A stretch of DNA of 64,000 bases, taken from assembly GCF_963678635.1 (NCBI RefSeq), contig NC_087064.1:14997802-15061801 (forward strand), given 5' to 3'. Positions 1 to 13,700 of the stretch are shown piece by piece. The notes under the pieces are model-generated. The model did no database searches and was not told the origin of the DNA. It was given only the letters and a program-made list of their open reading frames with translations. The first letter of the stretch is position 1; each line of letters begins with the position of its first letter. The position numbers were made by a program, and so were the translations under genes. The stretch comes from Symsagittifera roscoffensis (taxonomy: Eukaryota > Xenacoelomorpha > Acoela > Convolutidae).

Positions 1-3000
1 GAAATGCGTGGTTGCAAAGAAAGAAGAAGAACGCGATACCGCGGACAAGATCTTCGAGATATTGCTGAATCGATTCGGGTCAGGCATGAAGGGTCACCAA
101 GCGATGATGCGATTTGAAAAGAGAAGGCAGAGGGACGACGAGTCAATAGATCGGTTCCTAGAGGATCTCGAGAGCTTGAGAAGAAGGAGTGACCCAGAGG
201 AGTCGACAAACAGAAGAAACTTTAGCATTGCCCCGAAGTTTATTGATGGGGTAAAAAGTGACGACTTAAGGACAATGTTAGCAACATACTACACATTGTC
301 GAAAGACAGCGCACCAACCCCAGAAGAAATGAGACAGAAATCAAGGGAATACATGCTGATGAAACCCAAGAAATACTCATATACAGAAAACAGGAACACG
401 CAAGGGGGAAGTCAACCCCAGAGGTCGTCATGGTACAAGCCTAGAGATGACATGGACAAGCGCAGATCATGCGCGAACTGCGGGTCGGCGGATCACCACG
501 TGGCTGACTGCACAACATACAAACAAGGCATGAAGAGTCTAGGATATGCACCAGATGAGGAGGACATGAGCCAGATGGAGGAACACGAGTACTATAGTGG
601 CTTAATCAGATGCTTCTTCTGTAACCAGGAGGGGCACTTCAGAATGGATTGTCCCTTGTTCTGGGAAGCGGTCAAGGACCAGAGTCACCCCAAACATAAG
701 TTGGCATTAGCGGCAGTGCAGAATCAGCGGAATAGACAAAACGAGTTTGAATCTAGGAACTTAGGAGCACCAAGCACGGAATTGCCGACGAAAACAGTGA
801 AAGCTGTAACACATGTTAATGGTGCGATAGAGTCCGCGGCTGGGAACTCGCTAGAGATAAACTATGAGAAAGCGGCGACGGAAGCAATTGCCAAAGTAAA
901 ACAGGATCTGGCTGCGAAAGAAATAGAGCAACGACTAAAGCTGGAGATCGAAGGACAGAATTTCAACGAAGCATTAACCGGATCGAACCAAACACCAGAG
1001 GCTGTACCGGGCTCAACAAAGACGGGGAATTGTAACACTGTAAGAATGGTGACGGGAAAGCCATTCGGCATATCGAAAATTGGGGCTAGAATATTGTCGA
1101 TAATCACAGTGGGCGGCCACGAGGTAACCAGAAACTTGAGCGAACCGAGCGACCAGACGATAATGCACATTGACGTGTACGCAGATTACTTGAGCTGTAT
1201 AAGCCCACAAACGACTTCTAGAGCCTTGAGAGCACTACTCATGAGAGGGGGCAGCAAGTCGGTACGTGTTGATAGCAGATATACTGAAGCTTATGGTCCA
1301 CACGAGGTGATGCTAAATATAGATGGGATTAACATCTATACAAAGACGATGATAACATGTGACGAAGACCTAATTGGACAAATCTACGTAGGGAAAGAAG
1401 AATTGAAAGTGAGATCGATTGGACACTGCGCCATGCTTGAAGAAGATGCAATGCACATCGGGACGGAGGCAGATGTGACAGGGCACGTGCTGGATATAAG
1501 TGGCAAAAAGACTCAGTTGCGTGGGTTGCTTGACACGGGAGCAGTCTTGAGCGTCATACCAATCGAAACTTGGGAGAGGATGGGCTTTGACAAAGGTGAC
1601 TTGATAGACTCGAGAATACGGCTGTCGGCTGCAAACAAAGGGGCCCTTCGGGTGCTGGGCAGGACGCCGATAATAGCCCTCAATTTGGGGGAACGTAACC
1701 TGTGGATGAGCTTTATCGTGGTAGAAAACCTAGATGAATCTGACCAATTCATTTTGGGCAGAGACTTCATCAGGATTTTCGACGTAACGATTGATCTAAA
1801 TAACGCAATGTTCAGGATACGGAACCCGGATAGGAGGTACGCAATCAAACCGGTAAATTTAATAATGGCAAATGAAAACAAAGCACCGGTATTCTTGAGT
1901 AGGAGGGTGAGGCTAAAAGCTAATGAAGCGGCAATCGTAAGTTTGAGGATGAAAAATTACAATGAACTAAGTGACAACAAGCAAGTGTGCATAGTTCCGA
2001 ATCCTAATAGTCAAAGTGCTGCTGTTTTAGGAAGATCATTTTCGATAACGAAGAGCGGCCTCTGCGTCAGTGTCTTGTTGAATACCCTTGATATACCGAT
2101 CACGATACAGAGAGGGAGGAAACTGGGATATGCTTTACCGGTTAAAACTCGATATGAAACAATTGAGAACTCAAAACAAAATGAAGTTGTTGATTGTCCC
2201 AATCACAGGGACAAAATTTGTATCTTGAGACGATTGCAGAAAATAAAAGATTCTTCAGGTCTTATTAAATCACTTAAGTCAGAAACGGATGATGGTCTTT
2301 CGAGCTGTTCGAACTTTCCAGAGCAACCCACACTAGATGAAATGCAAAATGAAAAACCGGTCCTGCCGGAGATTGAACATTTGAGGGGCAAACTGAAAGA
2401 TGAACAGCTCGAAGCCATCAAGGACGTACTAGAGCGGAACGAGGAAGTTTTTTCGAGGCATAAGGCGGATATCGGGTGTTGTAATTTCGTTGAGCATGAA
2501 ATAGAACTTGAGGAAAACGCGGTACCACACAGGGAGGGGGCGAGGCGCATGACCCCACACAAATCGGACGCGTGTAGAAAAGAGATCGAGACGTTACTAG
2601 AGTATGACATGATAGAACCATCCAAGTCACCGTGGGCGTGTGGAGTAGTGATGGCCAAAAAGAAAGGCGACCAGTTGAGGTTTTGTTGTGACTTTCGATA
2701 CCTGAACTCCGTCACGGTGAAGGATGCCTATCCCATACCTAGGATTGATGAGAGCCTCTCGAAGTTAGGTGATGCAAAATTTTTTAAGACTCTTGATTTA
2801 GGCTCGGCCTTTTGGCAAGTACCACTAAGGAAGCAGGACAGGGACAAGACAGGGTTTTCCTGCGAGTTGGGTCTGTTTCAATGGAAACAAATGCCGTTTG
2901 GGATTTGCAATGCCACAGCCACGTTTCAGCGGTTGATGGCACACGCGCTGATAGGCGTAACGAAGAAGTATGGCAACTTGGTAATGTGCTACGTGGATGA

Positions 3001-6000
3001 CGGGGTAATAGCGACGCCAACACTGGAAGACCACATTGAGAGACTAGACGAAGTGTTTTCATCCATCAAAGTGCGAGATACTCAAGGACTCAATAAAATA
3101 CTTGTGCAGGATGGTAGACAAGCACGGCATCAGACCTGATACGGACGCCGTGGAAGCAGTCCTGACCTGGAAATCACCGAAGACAGAGCACCAGTTGATG
3201 AGCTTCCTGGGTTTCGCTAACTATTATAGAGAGTTCATCAAAGGCTATGCAGACAAGGTATACCCGATGCAACAATTAATGAGACACAAGGGCAAGAAGT
3301 TCACGTGGAACAACGCAGCAGAAGAGTCATTCCAGAGGATAAAGAAAGAGCTATGTGAGGAACCAGTACTGGGTATGCCGACTGAGAAAGGGATGTACGT
3401 GCTGGACACGGATGCGTCGGTAGTCGCGATTTCTGGGATTCTCCACCAAGAACAAGAATGGATTGGGAAGACAGTCTTGAGACCAATAGCGTACGGGAGC
3501 AAAGTCCTGAGTGACACGGAAATGAAGTACGGAGCACCGAAAGCTGAGATGTTCGCGGTGGTTACCTTTGTCGAGAAATACAGGGCATACCTGGGCAGTG
3601 AGCCATTCAAGTTGCGAGTCGACAACAGAGCACTGAGCTGGCTGAAAACGTACTCAATGGACCAAAGTTACATTGGGAGGTGGATAGTTCGCTTGGACGG
3701 ATACAACATGATAATTGAGCATAGAACGCGAGATAAACATCAGAATGCCGACCGCTTGAGTAAGAAGACGGAGTTCTGTGAGAGACAAGAGCAAAGAGAA
3801 GCAGACAGACCTGAAATCAAAGATGGCTTCTCATTCATGGACAAGGAAACGTACGACAGTCTTCCACTCACGAGATGGCTGGACAAGTCAGGCAAACCGA
3901 TAGAAGATCATCCTGAATTGCCTAAAGAGCCTCCAGAGAAGACCATCTTGAGGAAGAACAAGAGGATTCCGATTGAGATTATACTCAAGTCGAAGATCGT
4001 GAAGGAGACGCTCAAGGCAAAAGGCTATGATCTTAACCAGGTGGAAGCAGGAACTGCACAGATAGATGATGACTTAATGAGGTTGCTCGAGAAACTATCA
4101 GATGATAAGCCCGTGATCCAGGAGAAGGGTCAAGAGAAACCGGAATTCACTATACTTCGGAGAAAAGAGACAGTGAACGATACTGACTCATCAAGAGGAA
4201 GCGTCACTGACAGCAAAGATGTCGTGCGGTCACTAGTTGACAAAATCCCCGAAGACATTCTGGAGCAGACCAAGGTTAGGAAAAAGAAAGTGACGTTCAA
4301 GGAAGATACTGAACACCTGGGACTAGGTCAAGAGTCCGGGGAGTGTTCCAGGTTCACGGAAGAAGGAACCGGAGAAGGAAAATTGTCCGGGGAGCGTGAA
4401 GGATGGGATGAAGACTCGGATGAGAGCAGCGAAAACCAGGACAGTCTGTGCATGATACTGGCGGAAGAGAAGACAAGGCACCACGACAGGGAGTTACAGA
4501 CGGATCCATCTTCAGGAACATACAACATGGACATACAGGAGATGCGAGGTGGTGAGGAACTTGAGAAAATTGCGGTCGCAAGGAAACCATTCAGGGAACT
4601 ATCATGCAACTCAAACATCAGAACGAATCTGGTGCCAGAAGATGATATTAAAATCGTGAAAAGGATGATATGCGTGAAACTGAGTGATGACATCCACAAC
4701 CCTGGTGAGATGAATGGACAGATCATGGCGCTAAAGGAGCATGTCAAGGCAAGATATAGGCTGTCAGACCTAATAAGAGCCCAAAAGAATGACAAAATGA
4801 CAAGTAACCTCTCCAAATGGATCCAGTCGGGGGTCAAGGAGAAGGGGGAACTTGAGGAAGACAGCTACAAGATCTTGAGCCAGTTCTACAAAGAAAAGAA
4901 AGACTTACTTTATCACACAGCTGATGGAGTGGTAGCGTGCAAGAGGAGAGATGAGGAAAAGATATTACACAAACACAACCTCATCATACTACCACAATTG
5001 TACCAGACAGAGGTGCTTTTCAGATCACACGACCAGATGGGTCACCAGGGGATAGACAAAGTACAACAAAGGATACTTCACAGATTTGATTGGCCGGGAA
5101 TGAGAAAAGCTTGCGAGAGATGGGTGAATGCCTGCCTGGCATGTCTCCAGGTAAAAGACCCAAGGAAGATGAAGTTTCCCCTCAAGTCCGTTGAGAGCTC
5201 GGAGTTCAATGAAGTGGTGCAGATAGACCATCAAAAAATCTGCATGACAGAATCGGGATACAACCAGATACTGGTTATAATAGATCACTTCACAAAGTTG
5301 GCGGAAGCGGTTCCGTGCCAGACAGCCTCGGCCGAAGAGACATGTGATCATCTGATAACGCATTGGATATCGCGGTATGGTTGTCCAATGACTTTCCAGT
5401 CGGACAACGGCAAAGCTTTTGTGGGAGACTTGACAAAAGAATTGATGAAGAGATCGCACATTGCTCAAGCACACTCGACGACCTATCATCCGCAGACCAA
5501 TGGGTTGGTAGAGAGACAAAACAGGACACTGGTCAACATGTTAAGGGTGTACTGCTCAAGATACATGACGGACTGGGACAAATACCTGCCACAGGTAGTA
5601 GGAGCCTACAACAGTACACAGCACTCAACTACGGGCATCAGTCCTTTCATGATGTTGACGGGCAGGGAGAGAGCAATGCCTCTGACATTCTTTTACCCGG
5701 AATACGAGGGGAAAAGGACGTCGCCTCAGGCATACGTGAAAGAAGCGATCAAAAGACAACAGGAATTGAACGAGCTATGCAGGAGGAACACGGCGCAAGC
5801 GCAAATGAGGCAACGCAGGAAATACGACGAAAAAATATTAAGAGCAAAGCCATATGAAGTGGGCCAATACGTGTGGCTCTTCCAAAATGTAATACCGCCC
5901 AAGGGAACAAAGAAACTACTCAAGAAGTGGAGGGGACCATTCATGATAACGGGGGTTCATCAACAAGGACGGTTCTATCGCTTGAGTACTGGGCGAGCGG

Positions 6001-7282
6001 CACATTATGAAAATCTGAAGCCTCACGTCCCGTCCCCAGAGGATTGGTGCATACCGAAGGACATCGAGGGTCTTGAGTACCTGGTGGTAGAGCCAGCGTG
6101 TGAAGTGAATGAGAAAGGTACTCGAGAGAAAAATGATGGTAATGAGAACTTGAGTTTGGACGACAATGAAAAGATAGGAGGGGGGTCTGATGCAGGATCA
6201 TTTGTAGAAGAAGACTGGAACGACCCGGAGCAAGACGAGGTGCCGAAGTGGATGGAGCCGGATCGACCAACACCACCGGAAACCAGGAGTGGCAATCGTA
6301 AACGCACCGGCATGAGGTACAACAGGTACGGGGATGACTTCTTGATCGATAAGATACAGCCAGACAATTTGGGCGAGGAATTACTGAAGGCAGGCGAACT
6401 GGAAGCCGGAGAGGAATGGCAGGTCATTGACGATGGTGGTCATTATCCGCAGGATGATTACTCGACGCCAGAAGTAGAAACGGATCTCGAACAGAGTGAG
6501 ATAGAGAGGAGGGAGAACACGAACTTGAGGATTCTAGAGTGGATGGTGCAAATTACATGAAGACAGAGGACCCTCTTTTCGGATGGACGGCAACAGACAG
6601 GCCACTGGACATTCCTCAGGACAATTCAGACCCGACAACATCGACGGGGACGTCGATAAATATTTTTGTCCGGGGAGTGGGGGTAGGACTTACCCACACC
6701 GAAAATTTGATGATAAAGAAGCTCAAGGAAGTGAGAGAAACGAGCGAATTGGAACTGGAGGAAGAAGAACCAGAGCCTACTATAGGTCGGAATTTCAAAA
6801 CGAAATTCGAAATACCCAATGAATACTCGGAGAACATCATGATAACGGATAGCGACTTCATCCTGTCAAACAGGACCAGCGCGATCTGCATCACGGCGGA
6901 CATGAGTTTCAAATCAAGATTGGAAGCTGACTTCAAAAGAGAGTACCAGAATGTAGAGTTTCTGTTCAGACAGAGACCAGGACTGGGAGGGATGGCAGCG
7001 CTTCCACCGTCAGTGGCACAAGTCCCGGGCAAATATCTGTGCTTCCTAGTAACGAGGGTCAATGACAGGAACACAATTGATCCCGAACACGTGATATTGG
7101 CACTAACAAGATTACGAGACTTCATGATTGAAAGAGGGATAACAGAGGTCTCAATGCCGGTGTATGACCCAAACAGGGGCAAACTGAGCCCAAGGGAATT
7201 GTACGCTATCCTACATGTGGTCTTTGCAGAAACTGAGATAATGGTGTATCTTCATAAGAAGTACTACTTGAGCATCGCCTGA
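1..7282 (+). pseudogene. Copy A gag-pol-macro polyprotein gene, 5'-truncated by the window and frameshifted
   Basis: The reading frame enters at the window edge inside the Gag region; the matching point in copy B is about 21936. Visible in order are two CCHC zinc knuckles (about 466-660), an aspartic protease with DTGA (about 1530), reverse transcriptase (about 2560-3060, active-site YVDD near 2989), RNase H (DTDAS near 3407), integrase with the HHCC zinc finger and DDE residues (about 5020-5530), the GPF motif (about 5935), and a macro-like domain (about 6870-7280). Compared with copy B it has two frame-breaking losses. A net 29-nt deletion near 3060 lies just after the RT active site, so the frame ending at 3139 is continued by one open from 3102. 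A net 58-nt deletion near 6548 separates integrase from the macro-like frame (open from 6539). The residue after YVDD is Gly in A and Val in B. Otherwise the copies are very similar, so the gene died recently. Confidence 0.9.
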
Positions 7283-7784
7283 GTCGGGTACATGGGGGTA
7301 TCGAGTCGGGTGTGAGGGAGGAGTCTTGAGTTAGGTACTGGGGTGCGGCGCATGTAAAGGGATCTTAAGATATGATTGGCATGACAATTGAATTTTAAAA
7401 AAGAGTTAACGGTGCTAAAACATAAAATGAATCTGCATGCTTTTAAGGAAATTCCAATTGAATTGTTTTAAGTGATATGAAAATGATAAGATTTTAACCA
7501 TACTGGTGAAAAGGGGGGCCTCTAGGTTAGGAATATGACATGTGAGGTTTTAATATGCTTTCTGTTTTCAGATCAAGTTTGAAAAACAAAGTTGAAAATC
7601 CAACTATACTCGAATCGAGAAACAGAAAGGGAAATCTTGATTGAACTCGCGATAATCCGCACCCACGGCAAGTATTTGCAAGGGAACGTTTCTAGAGAAT
7701 TCTTGAGTTGGGTAATACTTAAGTCGGTTGGGTAATTCTTGAGCTGGTTAACACATACCTATATACATCCCGAAGTCACGAAGA
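7283..7784 (+). promoter_or_regulatory. Copy A intergenic region with splice acceptor before ORF2
   Basis: About 500 bp separate the macro-domain stop from the ORF2 ATG. A pyrimidine-rich stretch followed by CAG (gctttctgttttcag, ending 7571) is conserved at the equivalent place in copy B (ending 29614). It is a good candidate 3' splice site for a subgenomic ORF2 mRNA. The segment also holds three CTTGAG hexamers and one CTAGAG. No further coding sequence is seen. Confidence 0.5.
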
Positions 7785-10700
7785 ATGGCAGACCGATTCT
7801 GGAAATCCATGCCCGCGGCCCTGAGGAAGCCCACTCTTGATGAGCTGTACAGACGCCTGAGGGACTTGGACTACACCCAAATAGACGAGAGAATGGCGGT
7901 GATGCTGAATGCCATCCTCCAGTTGGAGGACCAGGGTGAGTGCAGGGAGTCTGCAACGGAGGCTGTCTTGATGATCGGGTACACCACCGAGGGTATATCA
8001 AACCAAGAACAGACCAGATGGTTGTCTTGGAACGTGGATGGAGGAGTAAGGGGCTTTGACTTGGCAAGGAATCCTGGCTTGAGTAACAACACTGAATATG
8101 GCGCAGGGGAGTTCCCACTACCGACTAGGCCAACAGCAAGATCTACAAGCCAGGGCTCGAGTAGGGTGCCGTCGATGACGCGAGCGCAACAGACGACCGA
8201 GGCATATCCGGATCTGGGTGTTCTAAAGAAAGAGCTCGAGAAGGCGCAGAAGGAAAGGAACAAGGCGAACCTCGATCGGGATCAGGCGAAGCTGGATCGG
8301 GAGAAGATTCAGCTGGAGAGAGACCAGGCAGTCAACGAGCGAGATCAGACTCTGAGGTTACTTGAGGTGCTAAAAGTTGAACATCAGCAGGAACTAAGGG
8401 TACGGGAGAGCGCCGCGAATCGTGATCAACTGAAGTCGGAGTTGGAGAGAATAGAACAGCGACAACGTGAGCTTGACGCACAGAAGGGAGCCAGACCAAA
8501 CGAGCGAGTGGTGACCAGCTCGAGGCCAGAGTCGCGCATGGAGGTGGATGAAGCTCCCAGGGCAAGAGGACGGTTCAACCTTGACCGCGAGGCCAGAGAA
8601 CACATGAGTGAAGGGTTGGAAGTCTGGATACCGAATGACGCGACGCCTTCCTTGCGTGGCCTAGAGACACAACCTGTGCGTCCACTAGTGGATGTGGTGC
8701 TGCCGGGATATACCCCAACCTCGACCTCGAGCGACAGTCAGGTGAGTGGCGGCTCATCGCGCCTGAAAGAGCTAGGCGAGAAATTACAACAGAAAAACCG
8801 TGAAAGATCGGCAAGACCGGAGCTTCCCCCAACTTGGAGGGAACAGCCGGTCAGGAGCGTCGTGATCTCGAGTTATAAGAAAAATACAGAGGGAAGGTAC
8901 CACAGGCACAATCGACTGGATTGGAGTGCGGAACAGGGAGCCAGGAGGGACTGCTTCCATGATGCAGCCTGGGTGGAGTATCTCGCGCCACCTCGTGTGC
9001 CAGAGGGTGCAGTTCACCTAATCATAGGGGACAGCCTGGTGCGGGTGTTGACCCGGATCCAGTCGCATTGGCAGACAGGAATCTTGAGTTTCGCTGGAGC
9101 TGCCACGCCACAGCTGTTGGCAACCCTGGACATGCTAGGGATGACTAAAGTATACACGGTGACCCTGATGATCGGGACAAACGATGTGTCAAGGGGAGAA
9201 GCGAGGAAAATAATGAGGCTGTACGACAAGATGAGCTGCCTTCTTGAGGAGCTGAGGATCCAGATGGACCCCATCCTGCTGACAGTATGTACGGTCCCCT
9301 ACAACATGATGTTTGATCAGCATGCCTTGGAGATGAACGAGAAGGTGCGGAACCTAAACAAGGTGATCCGAGATATCCATCGCAAGAGTGTGCTCCCTGT
9401 CAGACTGTTGGACGTGGCAGAGCGCATGGAGAAAGAGGGATTCCCTGAAGACACCTCCAATGATGGAATCCATTTCGATAGACCACGGGGAGCAGAGTGG
9501 CTAAACGACGTCTTCCAGGAACACATAAACACGCTAGAGTCGGATCTGCTAGAGACAGCCCAATTTACCTTAGGACCACCTCCGAACCCACCATTCCTTG
9601 CCTCAAGGGCCTTGTCTGGTCGCTTGGGAACGAGAGTTGACGCTAGAGACGGTTCGAGGAGCATCCAGACCCGATTGCAGAGTGCCACGCCAATGGAATC
9701 TGAGGAGGTGATGTCATCAACACCTCCAGGCTCGGCGATGTCCTCAGTGGTAGTGGCAGAGAGCAAGCGGGAAAAGAGGTCTATGGAGACCGCTAGCATG
9801 AGATATCCTGAGAAGGTGAAAGAACATGACCTAGAGAGTTTGGAATGCAGGCGAGAATTAGCGGAAACCCTGGGGATTGAACGAGTGTCGCACGAGGATT
9901 TGAATAGACATCATTGCGTGGACTGGTTGAAAGCTCATGAGGCGCACTTCTCGAGAACGAAATTGATGGAGACCACAGACCTGACTGGAATTCCCACAAA
10001 AGCGATCATGGGACCCATTAACTACCGACCTCTCAAGCTGCTGGGGAGTCCTGGACTTATAACAGAACCTCCCAAGCACCGAACGAGCATCGCCAGGATC
10101 AGGTTGGCGACCCCGGCACAGTTGAAAGTGGTGGACAAGCTACTCAATCCAGGATCGATGGAATTGCCGGATGCCGCTTACGAAGGCTCGAAATTGGCGG
10201 AAGATCCCAGGTACGGGAAGCCTTGTGGCAGCACCCAGCTGGCCAAAACCCTGGCAGTTTATGATAGAGCAGATCCAGCTGCTGCGAGAGTAGTCATTGT
10301 GGCGGGGTCGGACTTCGAAGGAACGTCTCCCAAGTTGTTCTGGCCGGAGACTCTGATATACTCTTTGCCAGGAGCTGAATTAAACCAGATGTTAACTCTG
10401 GTGGTGGCAATAAAGTCAGAGATGCCCTGTGAACCTGAGCTGCTATTGTTTGCAGGAATGAATGATCACCTGCACGCGGTGGGACTTCTTGAGCAACTGA
10501 AGGGCGATGAAAATCCGCCATCGAGGAAGATATGGGAAGCCATTCAGGTGTTGTTTGCGGAGATGAATGAAGTACAAGAGAATGTTGTCTCGAGATTTGG
10601 GTCCAAGACGAAGGTGGTGTTTACCACATCCCCTGGATACGCGAATATGCCACCCGCCCTACAATTCGTGTACTCGGTCTTGATCCTGATAGCAGAAGGG

Positions 10701-13700
10701 AATGAATGGCGGATTCTAATGGCAGCCCCCAATCGGGAGTTGGAGCCATCGAACCTGAGGCTTCGCAAGTCAGAATTGGCGGCGGCATGGGCGGACATAT
10801 CTCATGCACTGAGGGGCTTTTATGGACTAGCCGACATCCTGATCGTATTAGATGAGGTGCTCTTGCTAGAGATATCGAACTTTGCCAGGCAACTCAAGTT
10901 CAGCCCAGTCATCAGAGACGATCACCCGGCGATAAGCCAATTGACGGCCAGGTTGTGGTTTCGGAGTATGGACGTGAAGATCACAAACTCCACCAGCAAG
11001 TCTAGAGGTCCCAGTAACGAGAGAAGAAATGTGGCCGAGACGGAGAAGCAATTAGAATCGATGAAATATCGATTGACTCAAGAGAATGGCTGGTGGCCAT
11101 TCTTGACGCCAAGGCTGGAGAACGCCACGAACAAGACGAGGGAGGAAGCACCACCCCTCGTGAAACAAGTCTGGAGTTTTCTGGAGAAACAACTGGAGCT
11201 GGCCGAAACAAGAGACATGACGGTGGCTAGATTTGTCTCGGCCGCCAATGAAGTGACGATTGGAGGGTTCTGGAGAGAGCACGCCAAGGGTGAATTGAGG
11301 ACTAGGAGGGATTATGAGGTTCTCAAGTTCTTGAGTCCTTGCTGGGAGAAGGAATTCATGGCAGGAATGTTCGGCACCACGGCGACTATCTTTGGAGCCT
11401 TCGTGCAGGAGATACTGGGCATGCCCATCAATCTGCTCTTGGCTTTGTATTTAGTTTACCCCAGATACTTGTTCAACATGGGCCCAGCATACATGTTTAG
11501 TCGAGGAGTGGAGACACTTCGAGTCGATGGGTACCTGGCACTACTACTCTTAACCCATGGGGAATTGGTGTCGTTTCATCAATTAATGGAATATGGAGAG
11601 CCTCTGTCTATGGGGAGAGTCCACTCGAGCATTGAAACCAGCTCCTACAAGTGTGCCGCAGGGTTGAAGACGTTGTTAGTGCAATACCTCATGATGCAGA
11701 ATCGGCACATGACGGGTGAAGATGAGAATCCAACCTCGAGAGAAGAATGGAAGAAGACGAATAGAGGGATGCCTCTGCTGACGGACCTTTGCCTGGCAAT
11801 GAGGTCGGACCCAATGGGGATAATCCGGGGCCTAGAGGAGGTGGTGACCTGCATTTATGGTCCAGCAGTGACGTACGCGTTCCCAGACCCCCTGGTGACA
11901 ACGTATCGTCACTCTGTAACGCACTTGAGTCTTATCAGTATACTGGATGGGACGGCGTTAAATTGGTGTCAGCAGGAGGTGCTCAGAGGGCGAATGAGCA
12001 ACACGGTACTCTTTGGAAAGGTGAAAGATGCCGAGCTAATAGTGTACAACTTCAGGGGGCAAATGCAATGTAGAATGGGAGGCAAGCGAGAGGGTCCCAT
12101 CGAAATGTATCCCAAATTCTGGAACTTGAACCCATTGACGGCAGACGGACGAGAAATCTTGAGAATTCCTGCCTGGAAGGAGTGCTTCGCACTGGTGAAG
12201 AGGGAGCTGGAGACCATAATGGAGAAAGAAATCCTCCCAGCCACCATGCCTGAGTTCCCAATAGTCAGGAGGATGACCTTAGGAATGAACAGTCCCTTGG
12301 TAGTTCCCTCCATAATGGGCTACACGGCTACACGGCGGCGGTCTACTTCCATACTAGCGAGGCGAAGGTAAATTCGTGGACGACGCGAGCGAAAAAGATG
12401 AGAGGTTCGCAGCCCCCCGGATATGAGGTGCGAAAGGTCTTGAGAGCGCTTGAGCAGGAGGGACTTGAGAACATGCTACCCATATGGGATGATGGCAGGA
12501 TGATCGTGATGGAGGGGCACGTCGCATTGGTGGACGACATGAAATTTGCAACGAGAAAATACAGGGCACCCTATGGCTTAGAACAGGTGGAGGTGAGACA
12601 GGAGGGAAAAGAACTAGATGCAGCAGGTCAACTGCACGTAGCCCTGACGGAGTACAAGAAATTGGACCCTACGACACCATCACCACTGTCAGTGGACACG
12701 CCTGGAGACAAGAGGAGCGGACCCGTCGAGGACCGATTTAAGAAAATTCTTGAGAGAAGGAGACATGAATCAGAAGAAGAGAGTATGGATGAAACTCTCA
12801 GTGAAGCCGGTGAAGACATGGAGGTGGGGAATACGCCTGAACCAGGGCCATCAGGGGAAGAGCTCACCACTCAAGAGCTGTTGAAAGACTTGAGCGAGGA
12901 GAATTGGGCAGATACTGCCACCCCACCTCTGAATCCGTCCCCCCGGAAGAATCTGGAATTGCCATTGGCAAATGAGACCTTCAATATGGGGATGATACTC
13001 TTGAGCTCGGAGGAAAGGGAAAGGAACACTTTCGAAGGGAACAGGGACATATTCCTGGGGTCTCTGAAGAACGATGCTTGGCAGGAGTTCTTGGAAGAAT
13101 TCAATCAAGAAGTGGGCAGCGAGACGACGCTGGACAAGTTCAAGGAGGAACTGTGGGACACAGTCGTAAGATTTGGAGAACCGATTCTGATAGGAACGGG
13201 CCTGGATGAGAAGGCGAGAAAAGAGCTGCTGAGCAAGCTGGTAGAGCTGAGAAATTCACGATCGAAGACTAGAGAAGAAAAATGTGAGGACAGCTCTACT
13301 CTGAAACAAAAAACTGTAGATAAAAGAGTTGATGATATAAAAAGGGATAAGGTTGGGACTAGTAATATAATTAAAAGTTTTAATATCCTTAAGGCTCGAG
13401 CAGGGGGGAGGCAAGAGTTGGAAGGATTGGATAGAGAGGTCGAATCAGTGATGATAGCTACAACACCCTCAAGCAGAAATGTGAAGACTCGCAAGAGGAA
13501 GAGAGAAGTAGAAGGATTGGGTAGTCCTTCAGTGGATGCTGTTTCGGAAGGAAACTTGAGAGAGACGGCGCCCATGGTTTTGGCTCGATGCAAGACGGCG
13601 GCATACAAGAACAGCTCGGAGCTCAGAAGACCACTTGAAGTAGAAAGGGAAATAGAGACTTCCACCAGTTCGACATCGGAGGAAGACTTCAAGCCTCAGA

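Noticed and set aside
2203-2715. Antisense open frames of 100-270 codons within gag-pol and ORF2 of both copies
   Set aside because: They are shadows of the sense frames, recur at the same places in A and B, and show no domain motifs.
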